Positions 1 through 10,379 of a stretch of DNA of 64,000 bases are shown piece by piece. The stretch is taken from the NCBI GenBank assembly GCA_036924285.1, contig JAYKYS010000001.1:44453501-44517500 (forward strand). The letters are read 5' to 3'. Position 1 is the stretch's first letter; each line of letters starts with the position of its first letter. This DNA comes from Asterella californica. Taxonomy: Eukaryota > Streptophyta > Marchantiopsida > Marchantiales > Aytoniaceae. The notes beneath the pieces are model-generated. The model was not told the DNA's origin. It worked only from the letters and a program-made list of their open reading frames with translations, and searched no databases. The position numbers were made by a program, and so were the translations under genes.

Positions 1-38
1 GCAGCAGCACCTCCACTTGATGATCCTTGGTTGGTCAT
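1..38 (-). CDS. Gag N-terminus of Ty3/gypsy element D (partial)
   Basis: The ATG at 36-38 opens a frame that leaves the window after about a dozen codons. It is near-identical to the first codons of gag in element B (ATG at 61152-61154), including a Ser/Gly/Ala-rich start. The LTR and leader lie immediately upstream on the minus strand, so this is the 5' end of gag of an element that continues off the left edge. Only the start is visible, so integrity cannot be judged. Confidence 0.7.
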   Translation of the reverse strand, partial: MTNQGSSSGGAA

Positions 39-85
39 GATATCTGATCCTGTAACACTCTCAAGAAAACTCCCACCCTAGGTGT

Positions 86-103
86 TTCACGTCGAGTTCA
101 CCA
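86..103 (-). promoter_or_regulatory. Primer binding site of element D
   Basis: On the minus strand this reads TGGTGAACTCGACGTGAA, 11 bases downstream of the LTR end. It begins with TGG, the complement of a tRNA CCA end, which is the usual form of an LTR-retrotransposon primer binding site. I did not assign the tRNA. Element B has the same site with one mutation (TGA instead of TGG) at 61202-61219. Confidence 0.6.
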
Positions 104-114
104 AAAAGAGAGTG

Positions 115-1487
115 TGTCGGAGTGTGATCCGTCTACCTAGGAAAGCGCCGGGTTTCTGGCTGTGGTTGTTTACTCAAGAGGTTGGCTTTCAAGTCACAAC
201 AGGAGCTATAAACACTCACACAGGAGTGTAGGATCCTCTAATATGCTCAAAAGGTGAAATTTAGGTCTCACTAGTAGTAATAAGTTTAGACGGTGAACTT
301 TGGCACTCAAAGAGAGGAAAACTATGAAGGTTTAGACTTCTAAACTTCCCCTACATGTGAATGAGGTACTACTGAACACACACACGAAGTTTTAGCATGA
401 GATTGAATTCTAGCACGGAGATGTTGACAGAAAAGTTCTGAATAAGAGAATTATGACAATTTCTGGTACCTAGACAGCTATTCTGACATAGAACAGAGAA
501 TTGGCTTGATGAATTTCAAATCTTCTCACAGTATTTGAAGTCTACAGGATGCTGAACATCCCTGTGAAGTTGGGACTCCTGAATGTACACAGAACTCCAG
601 ATCTCCTCCTCTGAAGTCGCTGCTCTAGATTAAGAGCTTTTCAGACCCCTTTTGCTTCAGCAGCCGCCCTGAATTACTCAATCACTCAAATGATTCGAAA
701 CGTTTTGGACAGTCATAGCCCTCCTGACAGTGAACGCAACCACGAAGTTTTGAAGTGATTTTCTCAATTCTGCTGCAATTGGCACCGAAAACCCCAAAAT
801 CAACAAAAGTGACGCAGTTTTGACACAATCCGAACTTCAATTGGGCATAACTCCTTGTTTATTGATCCAAATCGAGCAAAAATTTCATTGACAGTGCTTG
901 GCACGACGAGCTCTCCCTTCCTGTGCTCTCAGATTTCGAAGATACCTCACCAAATGCTCCAACTCCACTCTAGAGCTCTGTTTCTAAACTTAGAGTTTTA
1001 CAAAAGACAAAAATGGACCAATGGGAGTTCATAGCTCCACTTGACTGTCCTTTTGTGCCTTAAACTACCTGGTAACTTATCTACACTCATAGGCTACCAC
1101 GTCAAGCCCCTTAGAGTGCCAGCGTAAAACTTAAACTACCTAAAACGACACGTAGCCCCGAAAATTAACTTAAATCAGCTAGAAAGCGTGCATGGGCGAC
1201 AAGTAAATACAACCCATGAGCTCAAACCCCTATCAGCATGGAAACCCTAAGTTATGTACATTGAACGTCATAGACAAGTAAGAAGTCACTTGCACAAGCG
1301 CACAAATGCTTGAACAAGATAACTAACATACTATCAGCCTACTAGGACTCAAAATAGTGTTAACACCGTATGCAAAGGTGTCAAACATATACATAAAGGA
1401 CTAGAAGTAATATGAGCTAACTTCTAGAACTACCAAACCTAAGCGTCGGAGTAGAAGTCAAGCATGTAGTCGCCAAATGGCGCGACA
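115..1487 (-). repeat. 5' LTR of element D (1373 bp)
   Basis: Begins TGTCGGAGTG and ends GCGCGACA on the plus strand, the TG...CA form of an LTR. It has the same length (1373 bp) and is highly similar to the two LTRs of element B at 57344-58716 and 61231-62603. The element lies on the minus strand, so this is its 5' LTR and the internal region is to the left. The right flank is ACGGT; the matching target duplication would be outside the window. Confidence 0.92.
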
Positions 1488-1935
1488 ACGGTCTACAGAA
1501 TCGTAGGATCAGATACCCTTCCCTACCGATATGTACCTGCGGTGACTATATATTCATTTAGTTTAGCTTTTAATTTAGACCTGTGAAACCTCACTCACTG
1601 CAGTCAGCGTCGAGATCGAGAGCACGTGCTATCAAACCCCGAGTGGCTGGAGAAGCATGAACGGTAGTGCAGCACAACTTCCGAAAGTAAACAAACATAA
1701 AATGAGAAGAGACATGCTTGAAATCAATCTCCTTTATTGATATCATGGTGTGATCTTAAACCTAGGTTCTCACAAATAGAGATGTACGAGAAAAATTCAT
1801 CTACAGCTATGACAACAAAGGACAATAACAAATCCGTCATGGAAGCAGGTGAAGTAACCATAGAGTTACAGGACTTCTAGCAGCATGGGAGTATGCCTCA
1901 TAATATGTATTGTTCTCTCGTAATCAAATCAAACA
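1488..1935. other. Non-coding stretch
   Basis: No gene or repeat recognised between the element D LTR and the first exon of the SAM-domain locus. Confidence 0.6.
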
Positions 1936-2254
1936 CTAATTTTGAGGATCTCCCAAGTACAAATTACCACGAGTAAGTTCATATTTCCCTGCAGCATCAA
2001 TCTTCATGAACGGCCCTGTGATGAGAACCTTCTGATTCTCGAGTGTCCATGTTGCAACCATATCTATCTTCTCCTCCGTGTTAAAACTCCGATGACCTCT
2101 AAAAGCTTTCCGAGAACTATCAGCCGAGTTAGTCTCAGATATGAACTTGTTGAGTTTGCCGTACAACTCGGTTTTCCGGGGCACGTCGAACAGCAACATG
2201 CATATTAACTCTTTCGACCTCAAAGATATGTTGTTGAAATCTGGCTCCTCCTGA
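1936..2254 (-). CDS. Probable terminal exon, unknown protein
   Basis: An open minus-strand stretch begins right after a good acceptor (TTTATTTATTTCAG, cut at 2254/2255) and ends at a stop at 1936. It encodes about 105 residues, hydrophilic, with no domain I recognise. It is in the right orientation to be the last exon of the SAM-domain locus to the right, but the roughly 3 kb between them contains duplicated non-coding DNA and no exon chain could be traced. It could equally belong to a separate gene. Confidence 0.35.
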
Positions 2255-2323
2255 AATAAATAAATTAGAAACAATATATGTTAGAAACTCTTCTTGAAAC
2301 AACATAAAGTTGCAAACACATCA

Positions 2324-2391
2324 TATGTAAAAATGTCATTGTTACCGTAATAAAAACTCTTCCTGAAATAACATAAGTTGCAAACACAGAG
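2324..2391. repeat. Dispersed repeat Y, copy 1
   Basis: About 68 bp starting ATATGTAAAAATGTCATTG and ending at GTTGCAAACACAG. It recurs with few changes at about 2674-2742, and its first half again at about 5191-5225. The function is unknown. Confidence 0.7.
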
Positions 2392-2540
2392 TCATTGGAG
2401 GTAAGTCAGTCGACAGTTGGTCATCAGTCGACAGTTGATCATCAACTAGAAGAGCAATGGTTCCAGAAGTAACAGTAGTGTCCATATCCAGACAGTGACG
2501 ACAGAGGATGGTTCTATCTCAGAAGACTCGGCGATCACGG

Positions 2541-2668
2541 CCATGGTTGAAGCTAAGGTGATGAAATGGAAATATGTCTTGACTTACCTAAGAACTGGCG
2601 TACACGTTCACTCTTCTTCCATTCTTTGTCACAAATAATGAAAGAGAGACGCAGGACAATTGCAAACT
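2541..2668. repeat. Dispersed repeat X, copy 1
   Basis: About 128 bp starting CCATGGTTGAAGCTAAGG, repeated in the same orientation at 4698-4829 with a handful of substitutions. Together with repeat Y this suggests local segmental duplication inside the SAM-gene locus, in intronic or intergenic DNA. Confidence 0.75.
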
Positions 2669-2673
2669 AAGTC

Positions 2674-2742
2674 ATATGGAAAAATGTCATTGTTACTGTA
2701 ATCAACACTCTTCCTGAAATAACATAAGTTGCAAACACAGAT
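2674..2742. repeat. Dispersed repeat Y, copy 2
   Basis: Second copy of the repeat at 2324-2391, directly adjoining copy 1 of repeat X. Confidence 0.7.
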
Positions 2743-4697
2743 ACGTTGGATGTAAATTAGTGGACAGTTGAAGAATAAACATGAAATCATTTTAAAGTAT
2801 TGTTATATCTAGAAAACCTCAAAAACGGCCGAACCGACCTTGTATAGGCAAAACAGAGAGCAAGGAAAAATAACGGATAGTTAACGCTAAGGTCAAAAGA
2901 TCTCGCCGAGGGCTGGCCCTCGACTCTCCTCCGTTTCTTTGGCCCTCTTCCTCCTTCGGCAGCGACAGCAGCAAAATCTTCGCCGTCGTGTCTTAAGAAG
3001 TTAAGAAATGAGTCAGAAAGAAAGAGGGCGGAAGGATGCACACAGCCTACCGTCCCCTCATTCCGCAGTATGCTCCGTCTCCACTCTCGCTTGTTTGCTT
3101 TATTTTGACTCCGGGAGTATTGATTACCAGAAGGTTGTGGTGAAGAACATATCAGATGTTGACAGACGCCAATTACGTTGGAAGTGGAATAGAATGAGTG
3201 CACGAAAAAATGAAGGAAGGAGAAGGAGGATGGAGAGTAGTAGAAGAAGAACTTACAGTTTTACTCTCCCGTCGATACATTGACTCGTCCGTTTGAGAAT
3301 GAATTTGAGGTTTAACTTTCTTATTGCTTAGGCTTACACGGACAGCCGAAGTACGTGCAGTTCAGAGACAGACAGCCTGAGAGAGTCCATCTTGCCTACT
3401 CGAAGAAAGAAGGATTTGAAGAAGGGAACCGTTCTTGAACCAGAGGTCTTAAAACTACAGATGCTTTCTTCTTTCATGGCCATGCGGAACGGAATTCAGT
3501 TGCAAATTGTCAGAAGATACCAATTGGCAGAGAAAGGAGAAAAGAGCAAATTTTATCTATCTACACACAGGCAGACAGGCGACCAGGCAGCTTCAACGTC
3601 GTGCAACATTTCCGTGGTCCTCCTGACAAAAGAGTAAATAAAATTCTTAATAATACACTTACAAATACAACTCAGCGATTTGACATGTGTAAAGAGAAAG
3701 GGAGGACTAATTGTGGGTGCTTGGCGACTCAAAGAGTCAAAGGGGAGTGTCCTTCCTTCCTTTTACAAACAATCGTTGTCATTCGCACGGTTGGAGGGAA
3801 AGCCAAATCGAAATAAAGATTAAACAAAGAATCAAAGAGAACAGAGCAGGATCAGAGGATATTGGCCTCTTCAATCTCATTTCTTCTACTCCCCGAAGAA
3901 CGAACATGAAGTACGAGAGATGTACAAACGGCTCCTCGCTGGATTATGAGAACAGTTAGGTGGTAGAGACGCACAGACATCCCATCCATCCCATCGTACT
4001 CTCCGTCATTCCACTCAGTAAAATCTCAACAGGACACAACCTTCAGTGTCACCTGGCAGGGGTAAAAGACGCCCTAAACAGATGGCAGCAGAAAAATAAA
4101 TCACTGATAAAAAATCTACACGTAAGAAGACTATTTCACTAAGCTTCGCAAGTTCATCTGTACGGACGGCCACTGTCTTGACTGTACAGTCAGCATCTGA
4201 CACCTCCACTCGAAGTAACTCCACCACGGCTACCTCTGGCCACCAGAATCACCTCGTTCTGACACGTGGAGCCCGAGTTATCATCATTGTCGTTTCTCGG
4301 CCCCCTTAAACTTCGAAATGCCGTAAGTATTGCCTCAGGTATCAATTTCACTTGATTTTTCGACCCAAGTGAATAATATTCCAAACTCTACATTTTTCTA
4401 CAAAAGCTCTTACCTGATCTCATGCTGTTAACCAAACAGAAGTTGGGCAGAGATTGGACCTTATGACTAAGATATGGCCGAATTTCTGTGCTCCTGATAT
4501 GTCAGATCGACTGTCAAATAAAATCTCCAACCCTTGCATCCTCGCTTCCGGAGTGGACTGGACTGGAGTCGAGTCCCTTCCAGACTGACCTTTCTCTTCC
4601 TGGTCTCCTACTGTACTGTACTCGAGCACCTCTACGAGGAACTTTCTCACTTTGTGCTGGCTTCAAGCTTCATGTCTTTCAGACTTGAGGTTGAAGA
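2743..4697. other. Non-coding stretch, no gene recognised
   Basis: Short open stretches occur on both strands (for example around 2787-3283 and 3392-3960), but they overlap each other and show no recognisable domain or convincing splice structure. It is probably intron or intergenic DNA of the SAM-domain locus. Confidence 0.5.
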
Positions 4698-4829
4698 CCA
4701 TGGTTGAAGCTAAGGTGATGAAATGGAAATATATCTTAACTTATCGAAGAAATGGCGTACACGTTCACTCTTCTTCCATTTTTTGTCAAAAATAATTGAA
4801 AGAGAGACACAGGACAGTTCTAACTATCA
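4698..4829. repeat. Dispersed repeat X, copy 2
   Basis: Second copy of the 128-bp repeat at 2541-2668, same orientation. Confidence 0.75.
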
Positions 4830-5258
4830 CGAGTTTAGCTGGAAAGAGGTCAGAAGAATGTAAATGAGATCAATAAGCACCTACTTCAAAGATCATATAC
4901 ACGCGCCTGGGGTAGTTTGAGAAACGCAGGTGAATCCAGCACTGTTTACAAGTCTAACATGCCATCGGCCGGATCTCAGTTCAAAGTTAAGGCTTTTTCT
5001 AGTAAGATCTTGATCACGGTCAAAGTGAAATCCACTAGGTTAGAAATCTGTAACTGGTACAGTTCTCTGGTTTTGATCTCGGAGATCGATTCTGTACATA
5101 TCTTGTCCGCAGAGAAAGAACGAGAGTATCCTGATCAAAGATTCACAGACTGAACGGACATGAAAGGGAAATTTCTGATTGAACTTATCTATATGTAAAA
5201 ATGTCATTGTTACTGTAATCAAAACATGCGACTGAATGAAGCATCGATGTACCTTATA

Positions 5259-5839
5259 GTGTTTAGAGCCTGAACCTTCTGTCTCAGTCTGTAGAAGATC
5301 ATTTATAGCAGCATATCGTAGCGGTGGATGATCCGTAGTATCTTGTATGTAATCATCATATGCTTCCGCGGAGGAATCCTGCAGAAGTGATGCTCTAATA
5401 CGAGAAGAAGACCTCGGAATATATACAGGAGACTTTCGACTGTTAGTGGAGTTACACTTAACCTTCTTCCTAGGCGACCTGCAGCATGAAGAAGCTGGTT
5501 GGTATGCCATCAACACTTCTTCCGTCTCCGTGTCTTTATTGAAAGCTCTCAATGAATCATCAACTGAAGAGAGTTGTGAACTTCCATTTTCAGCTGCAGA
5601 CGAAAACAGTTGTTTTCTTCGATTGGTCATGGGAACCAAAATATCAATCATCTCTTTAACACTCTTCGGTACCGGTTCTTCATCATTCGCATCATTCTCT
5701 CCACTGAACTTGGACTGAAGCGTTTCTTATATGTCATCTTTCGACTTGGATGAAGAGTTCGGGTCATGTCCGGACAATACTGCTGATGTAGCTTCTTTGT
5801 TCAACTTTGAGGAAGTGACTGCAGAACAGAGACCATCCG
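5259..5839 (-). pseudogene. Ser/Thr-rich exon of the SAM-domain locus, with in-frame stop
   Basis: The minus-strand frame begins after an acceptor (GTTCTGCAG, near 5840) and ends at a good donor (AAG|GTACAT, near 5259). It encodes a low-complexity, Ser- and acid-rich segment without a known domain. An in-frame TAA at about 5729 interrupts it, unless a short intron removes the stop. It lies downstream of the SAM-encoding exon on the same strand and probably belongs to the same gene. Exon status is inferred from the splice signals and the open length of about 200 codons. Confidence 0.4.
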
Positions 5840-5869
5840 AGTAACAATTAGCATCACATATGTAGTACA

Positions 5870-6212
5870 TATATTCTTTGTACATAAAACGAGACTTTAC
5901 TGGCTATTATGGGACAAAGATAAAAATTACCTGTAGATGAGTACCGAGGAATATTTCAGCGCTTCAAACATAAAGTAAAACTTTACATGCTACGATACAG
6001 AGAAACACATTACATGTAGTACCTCTCTGAAGATTACTTTTGTGCTTCAAGCATAAAATGAGATTTTACAGCATATGGTAGAGGGAAAGTATGTACCTCT
6101 TGATGAACTATGACTGTACTTCTGCGCTTCAAACAGAAAATGAGACTTCACATGTTTTGGTACAGAGAAAGAATTACCTGTATCACTGCTCTGAAGAGTA
6201 CTTCTGCGCTTC
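5870..6212 (-). repeat. Tandem array of microexon-like units (about 4 copies, period 74-92 bp)
   Basis: Four units repeat a block of similar layout. On the minus strand each has GAAGCGCAG-like acceptor sequence, a 17-26-base segment beginning AAGTA or AAATA, then AG|GTA donor sequence and a short spacer. The segments are 6178-6203 (26 bases, end of the coding exon), 6097-6121 (25 bases), about 6023-6039 and 5931-5956 (26 bases). The two right-hand copies keep AG acceptors; in the two left-hand copies the acceptor AG is lost (CACAA, CGCTG). A partial unit precedes at 5870-5930. Confidence 0.7.
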
Positions 6213-7099
6213 AAATGTTTTTTGTTATCTTGTCTGTGAGAGACAAAATAGTCATACACATCATCAAAAAGCCATGTTAGGTTATGACATTCTTTCGTCT
6301 TGGGACACTGAAACCTAAACGATGGGAGTTTATCAATCTTCGACTGCAGAAACTGTTTGCATTTACTGCGAATATCTCCATTCTTTTTGAAGTCTGCATT
6401 GATGATGTCTTTTAACATCGGATCTATCATACACTGGATGTACCATTGTCGAATCATCCGATACCCATCAAGCAAATCTCTCCATGCCACCGGATGATCT
6501 ATTCTCAGAAATTTCCTCCCGATAGAACGTTGTTTGAAGATTTCTCCGTATGCTGGTCAGAAAGGTGTTCTGGTTACATCTTCTGAACTCTTCTTGTCAT
6601 GCACATGCTTCTTACGCTTGTCCTCATCCTCTTTGTTCCGTGGCAGTTCATCGTCTGTCTGAAGCACATCGTGCTTCTTCTGCTTGTCCTCATCTGTTTT
6701 GTTCCGGTGCACATCTTCTATCCGAAAAGTGGACTTCTGGACAGGTTGCTGCTTTGTCACAAGTTCACCGTGGACTTCATCGCCATCACCACCAGTCGAC
6801 AAATGCGGCTGAAAAATCTGCTTCTTCATCACAAGTTCACTGTACGCGTCATCGCTACCGGTGGACAGATGCGATCGAGAAGTCTGCCAAAGACAAGAAG
6901 GAGTCTCAATTATCTGAGCTAATTTGAGAACATGTCCCATCTTAGACACTCCAATGTTGTTCAAATCTCCTTTAGTCATGCTGAAGAATGCTATAGAATC
7001 TATATCTTGATGTATGATTGTGCTCTCATATTCTGTACTTCCTAGGTACTGAGAAATTTTCTGAGCTAGAGCATCTGCATCGAGATACTCAAGTGCCAT
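6178..7099 (-). pseudogene. SAM-domain protein gene, 5' exon, with in-frame TGA
   Basis: The first ATG fitting the domain is at 7097-7099. The frame then encodes a sterile alpha motif at 6908-7081, recognised from the helical pattern with ID..AFFSMTKGDL and IGV...GHVLKL, a typical SAM core. After it come two internal repeats: HLSTG.D blocks, and RNK.DEDK..KKH blocks at about 6600-6720. The frame meets a TGA at 6557-6559 and continues open in the same frame to a donor at 6178, with residues such as AWRDLLDGY and TWLFDDVYDYF. The same-frame continuation suggests one point mutation, possibly Trp to stop. SAM domains mediate protein or RNA contacts; the role of this protein is unknown. Confidence 0.55.
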
Positions 7100-7329
7100 T
7101 TCGAAGACACGAGCTACAAACAATACTGTTGATGCACTAGGTACGAATGAAAGAACCTCTGTTTCGTTCAAGAGAGACTCAGGAACCAGACTCGTGAACA
7201 AGATCTTAGAGAATGAGATGCGAATCGCTCTATGTTATGTCTATCTAGTTTAATACTGCATATCAAGGTGAGAGAAACTCGAACACTTATCTTCATTCAT
7301 TCTCCACTATTTGAGAAAGTGCACTATAC

Positions 7330-7590
7330 GTAACATTGCTGATCGTGATTCCACTCGATGATGAAGATCTCTCACAGTATCAACAACACGTAAAGAACTC
7401 GATCTTCGGAATTTTCTCTCGCGTCTCATTTCCACTAACAGAGAATCATACGTAGCTGATCGTGAATCCACTCGGCGACGGTGAAAATCTCTCACAGTAC
7501 ACCAGTACTAAGCGCGGCAGGAACTCGAAATTCTCACGTTCTTCTGATTCTCCACTCCCGTCTGATTTCCACTAACCTAGAATCATACGT
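7330..7590. repeat. Diverged tandem duplication upstream of the SAM gene
   Basis: Two units of about 120-140 bp share blocks such as GCTGATCGTGA.TCCACTCG, ATCTCTCACAGTA and AGAATCATACGT. They lie 5' of the SAM-domain gene and may be part of its promoter or 5' leader. Confidence 0.55.
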
Positions 7591-9015
7591 TGTCCTTTTC
7601 TCCTGCTTGATTTTCACACTCAGTTAATTCATCAGTCGTCGAGAACGATGTACTAAAAATCTCACTTTGATTTCCACTACGGGTGGTACGGCAAAGTTCA
7701 GGAGTTATCGGCAAAGGAGCTCCGTCCCGCTCCAACCGTTTAAATGCCCGTCGGTGTTACAGCCTTGAAACTGCGAGGAGACGATAAAGCGGTCGTCTGC
7801 AATCTTGCACTCCTTTTGAATACCATCGACACGGTGTGGCGTCCTTCCCCGTCGAGTCATCACTAAAACTTGCTTTCTTCAATAATCAAGAATGTCAAAT
7901 CAAATACTTCGATTTTTTAGTACCGATCTCTCATACTGCTACCTGATCACCTTCACTCGTCCCGTTCTGTACACATATAGACTCCTTATAGACTCCTCCT
8001 TGTATGAGATCTAGAGTACCTTTTCACGTACCTTAGTTAACATCACTGCATCACCATGGCCATATATTGTATATGTAGATATGACTGAATATGGACGAGC
8101 CAGATCATGCATGGAGAGTGTTGAGGCTAGCTCTTTGCGTTGAAACTTAACCAGAGAAAAGTTATCTTCGCCTTCACCTTTGGTCTACTACTCCTTGGTC
8201 TAGTCTCGTAACCTATGCAAAAGTGAAGTGTATGGTATAGAAATGGACACCTTGGACCAACGCAATGAAAGAGAATGATATTGTTAGCACAAAGGGAAGC
8301 AAGGTCAAGGTTGTTGCAACCATCGTGAACCACCTCATGAGTAATACACATTTAACAGCTCTTTCGCTAGCTATACTTGTAAAGGCATGGATTCTCTAGG
8401 CAATTAGCAGTATAGTTCCAAATGTCGCAAAAGAGTAGGGAAAAGTTGATTTCATGATCACTCTAGATAGACTTCCTGAGTCATAAAATAAAAAGAAGGA
8501 ACAGAAGTCTCTTTCTTAGTTTAAAAGCAGGGAATTGTTTCTGGACTGGGTGCAAACTATATGAGTGTAATTACTTTTGATGCCAAATTGAAAGAATTCT
8601 TTGCACAATCAATATCACAACTTTTAATAAATCACCTGATATGCTTCTTACTGATTTCTCAGCAAGTTACATCAGACCTTAGTAAACAACTTTACATCTT
8701 TATCACTATATATCTATAATCTTCTTTTAATCTTATATTTTATTTTTTTTATCTTGAAATATTTTTAACTATAATCTAAATCTTTTAAGAGAAAAAATCA
8801 AGTAATGAAATATTACTAAATAACTTTGAATAAATTTGCAAACCGTGTCATGACAGTCAGCATTCGTTAGCTGAATCAGATCTAGATGAGGACCGATCTA
8901 TCTCGATGTTTCGCTTGTTCCTACCCTCTCTATGCTGTGCTATGCGTTCAATTGTCCTAATTACCTAATCGATCACACACGTGTTTATATGGGAGCTTGC
9001 AATATAATAAATTAA
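7591..9015. other. Non-coding stretch, no gene recognised
   Basis: No convincing open frame, RNA gene or repeat. An AT-rich part lies at about 8690-8830. Confidence 0.55.
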
Positions 9016-9019
9016 ACGG
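9016..9019. repeat. Target-site duplication of element A, left copy (ACGG)
   Basis: ACGG directly precedes TGTCAGG of the left LTR, and the same four bases follow the right LTR at 17953-17956. This marks one intact insertion event. Confidence 0.8.
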
Positions 9020-10333
9020 TGTCAGGTTGAGAGTCTTCCTGGGAAGGGCGAACCTTCTAGCTGTGATATGAGCTTGAAGGCTGTGTTCAATCTACTCGGG
9101 GAAGCGTTGAGCTCTTGGCTGTGGCTGGTCTACTCACAGGATAGGCTTCAGATCTCAAGGTGATATTGAAAACACTCATATAAGTCTCTAGGCTCTTCTG
9201 ATATGTTCAGGAAGCAAAGTTCAGGCTTAACTAGCAATGATAAGATCAGACGGCGAACTTTGACACTCAGGATTGAGAAATATGTGAAGGTTCAGGCTTC
9301 AGAACTCCTCCTACATGTAAATGAGGTTCTACTAGATACACATACGAAGTTTCAGCTTCAGATCAATTCAGAGCACTAAGATATGAGCAGAAACTTTCTG
9401 AGTAGAGAAATTACGGCAGTTTCTGGTACCCAGACAGCTATTTCGACCTATAACAAGGAATTGGCTCGATCACTTTGAGAATTTCTTACAGGATTTGCAG
9501 TAAACAGCTTGCTGAACACTCCTGTGAAGTTGGGCCTCCTGATTCCACACAGAACTCCAGATCTCGCTCTCCAAAGTTGCTGCTCCAGATTAAGAGCTTT
9601 TCGGACCCCTTCTACTTCAGCGACCGCCCTGAATTACTCACTGACTCAATCGACATAAAAATTTGGAGACAATCGTAGCCCTGCTGACAGTGATCACAGC
9701 CACGAAGTTTTGAAGCGCTTTCCTCGATTCTGCTGCAAATGACACTCAAAACCCCAATTTGAACAGAAGTGCTTCAATTCTGACACAAATCGAACTTCAA
9801 ACAGCCATAACTCCTTGTTTATTGCCTCAAATCGATCAAACTTTTCCCTGACAGTGCTTGGCTCGACGACCTATATCCCCCCATGCTCTCAGATTTCGAA
9901 GTGTCCTTACCAATTGCTCGAAATCCACTCTAGAGCTCTGTTTCTAAACTTAGAGTTTTACTAAAGACAAAAATGGACCAATGGGAGTTCATAGCTCCAT
10001 TTGGTTGTCATTTTGTGCCTTAAACTACCTGGTAAATTTTCTACACTCATAGGCAACCACGTCAAGCCCCCTAGAGTGCCAGCGTAGAACTTAAACTACC
10101 TAAAACGACACGCAGCCCCGAAAAATAACTTAAATCAGCTAGAAAGCGTGCATGGGCGACACGCAAATACAACCCATGAGCTTAAACCCTATCAACATGA
10201 TAATCAACCTACTAAGACTCAAATATAACACCCTCAAGTGTCGACATCTATGAGGTCCTAACTCTACTCAGAGACACTAATGCTTGACAAAGAGGTGAAT
10301 TATTTACAATGTAAAATAATTCACATCACGACA
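9020..10333 (-). repeat. 3' LTR of element A (1314 bp)
   Basis: Starts TGTCAGGTTG and ends CACGACA on the plus strand (short inverted repeat TGTC/GACA). It is nearly identical to 16639-17952; I counted about five substitutions, for example at position 9060. Small open frames within it occur identically in both LTRs and are not genes. Parts of it (around CTAAACTTAGAGTTTTAC and GACAAAAATGGACCAATGGG) are shared with the LTRs of elements B and D. Confidence 0.95.
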
Positions 10334-10345
10334 TCCACCCCCTCC
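10334..10345 (-). promoter_or_regulatory. Polypurine tract of element A
   Basis: The minus strand reads GGAGGGGGTGGA immediately before the 3' LTR, the expected position for priming plus-strand DNA synthesis. Elements B and C have closely similar tracts next to their 3' LTRs. Confidence 0.85.
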
Positions 10346-10379
10346 AAACCTGCACATCCTCCGGTATGTGCCAATCTCC

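Noticed and set aside
2787..3283. Overlapping open frames on both strands
   Set aside because: Mutually exclusive, no domain, arginine/serine-rich composition typical of chance frames; no splice partners.
9475..9678. Small open frame of 67 codons, repeated identically at 17094-17297
   Set aside because: It is the same LTR sequence read twice; no coding signature and it lies on the strand opposite to the element's transcription.
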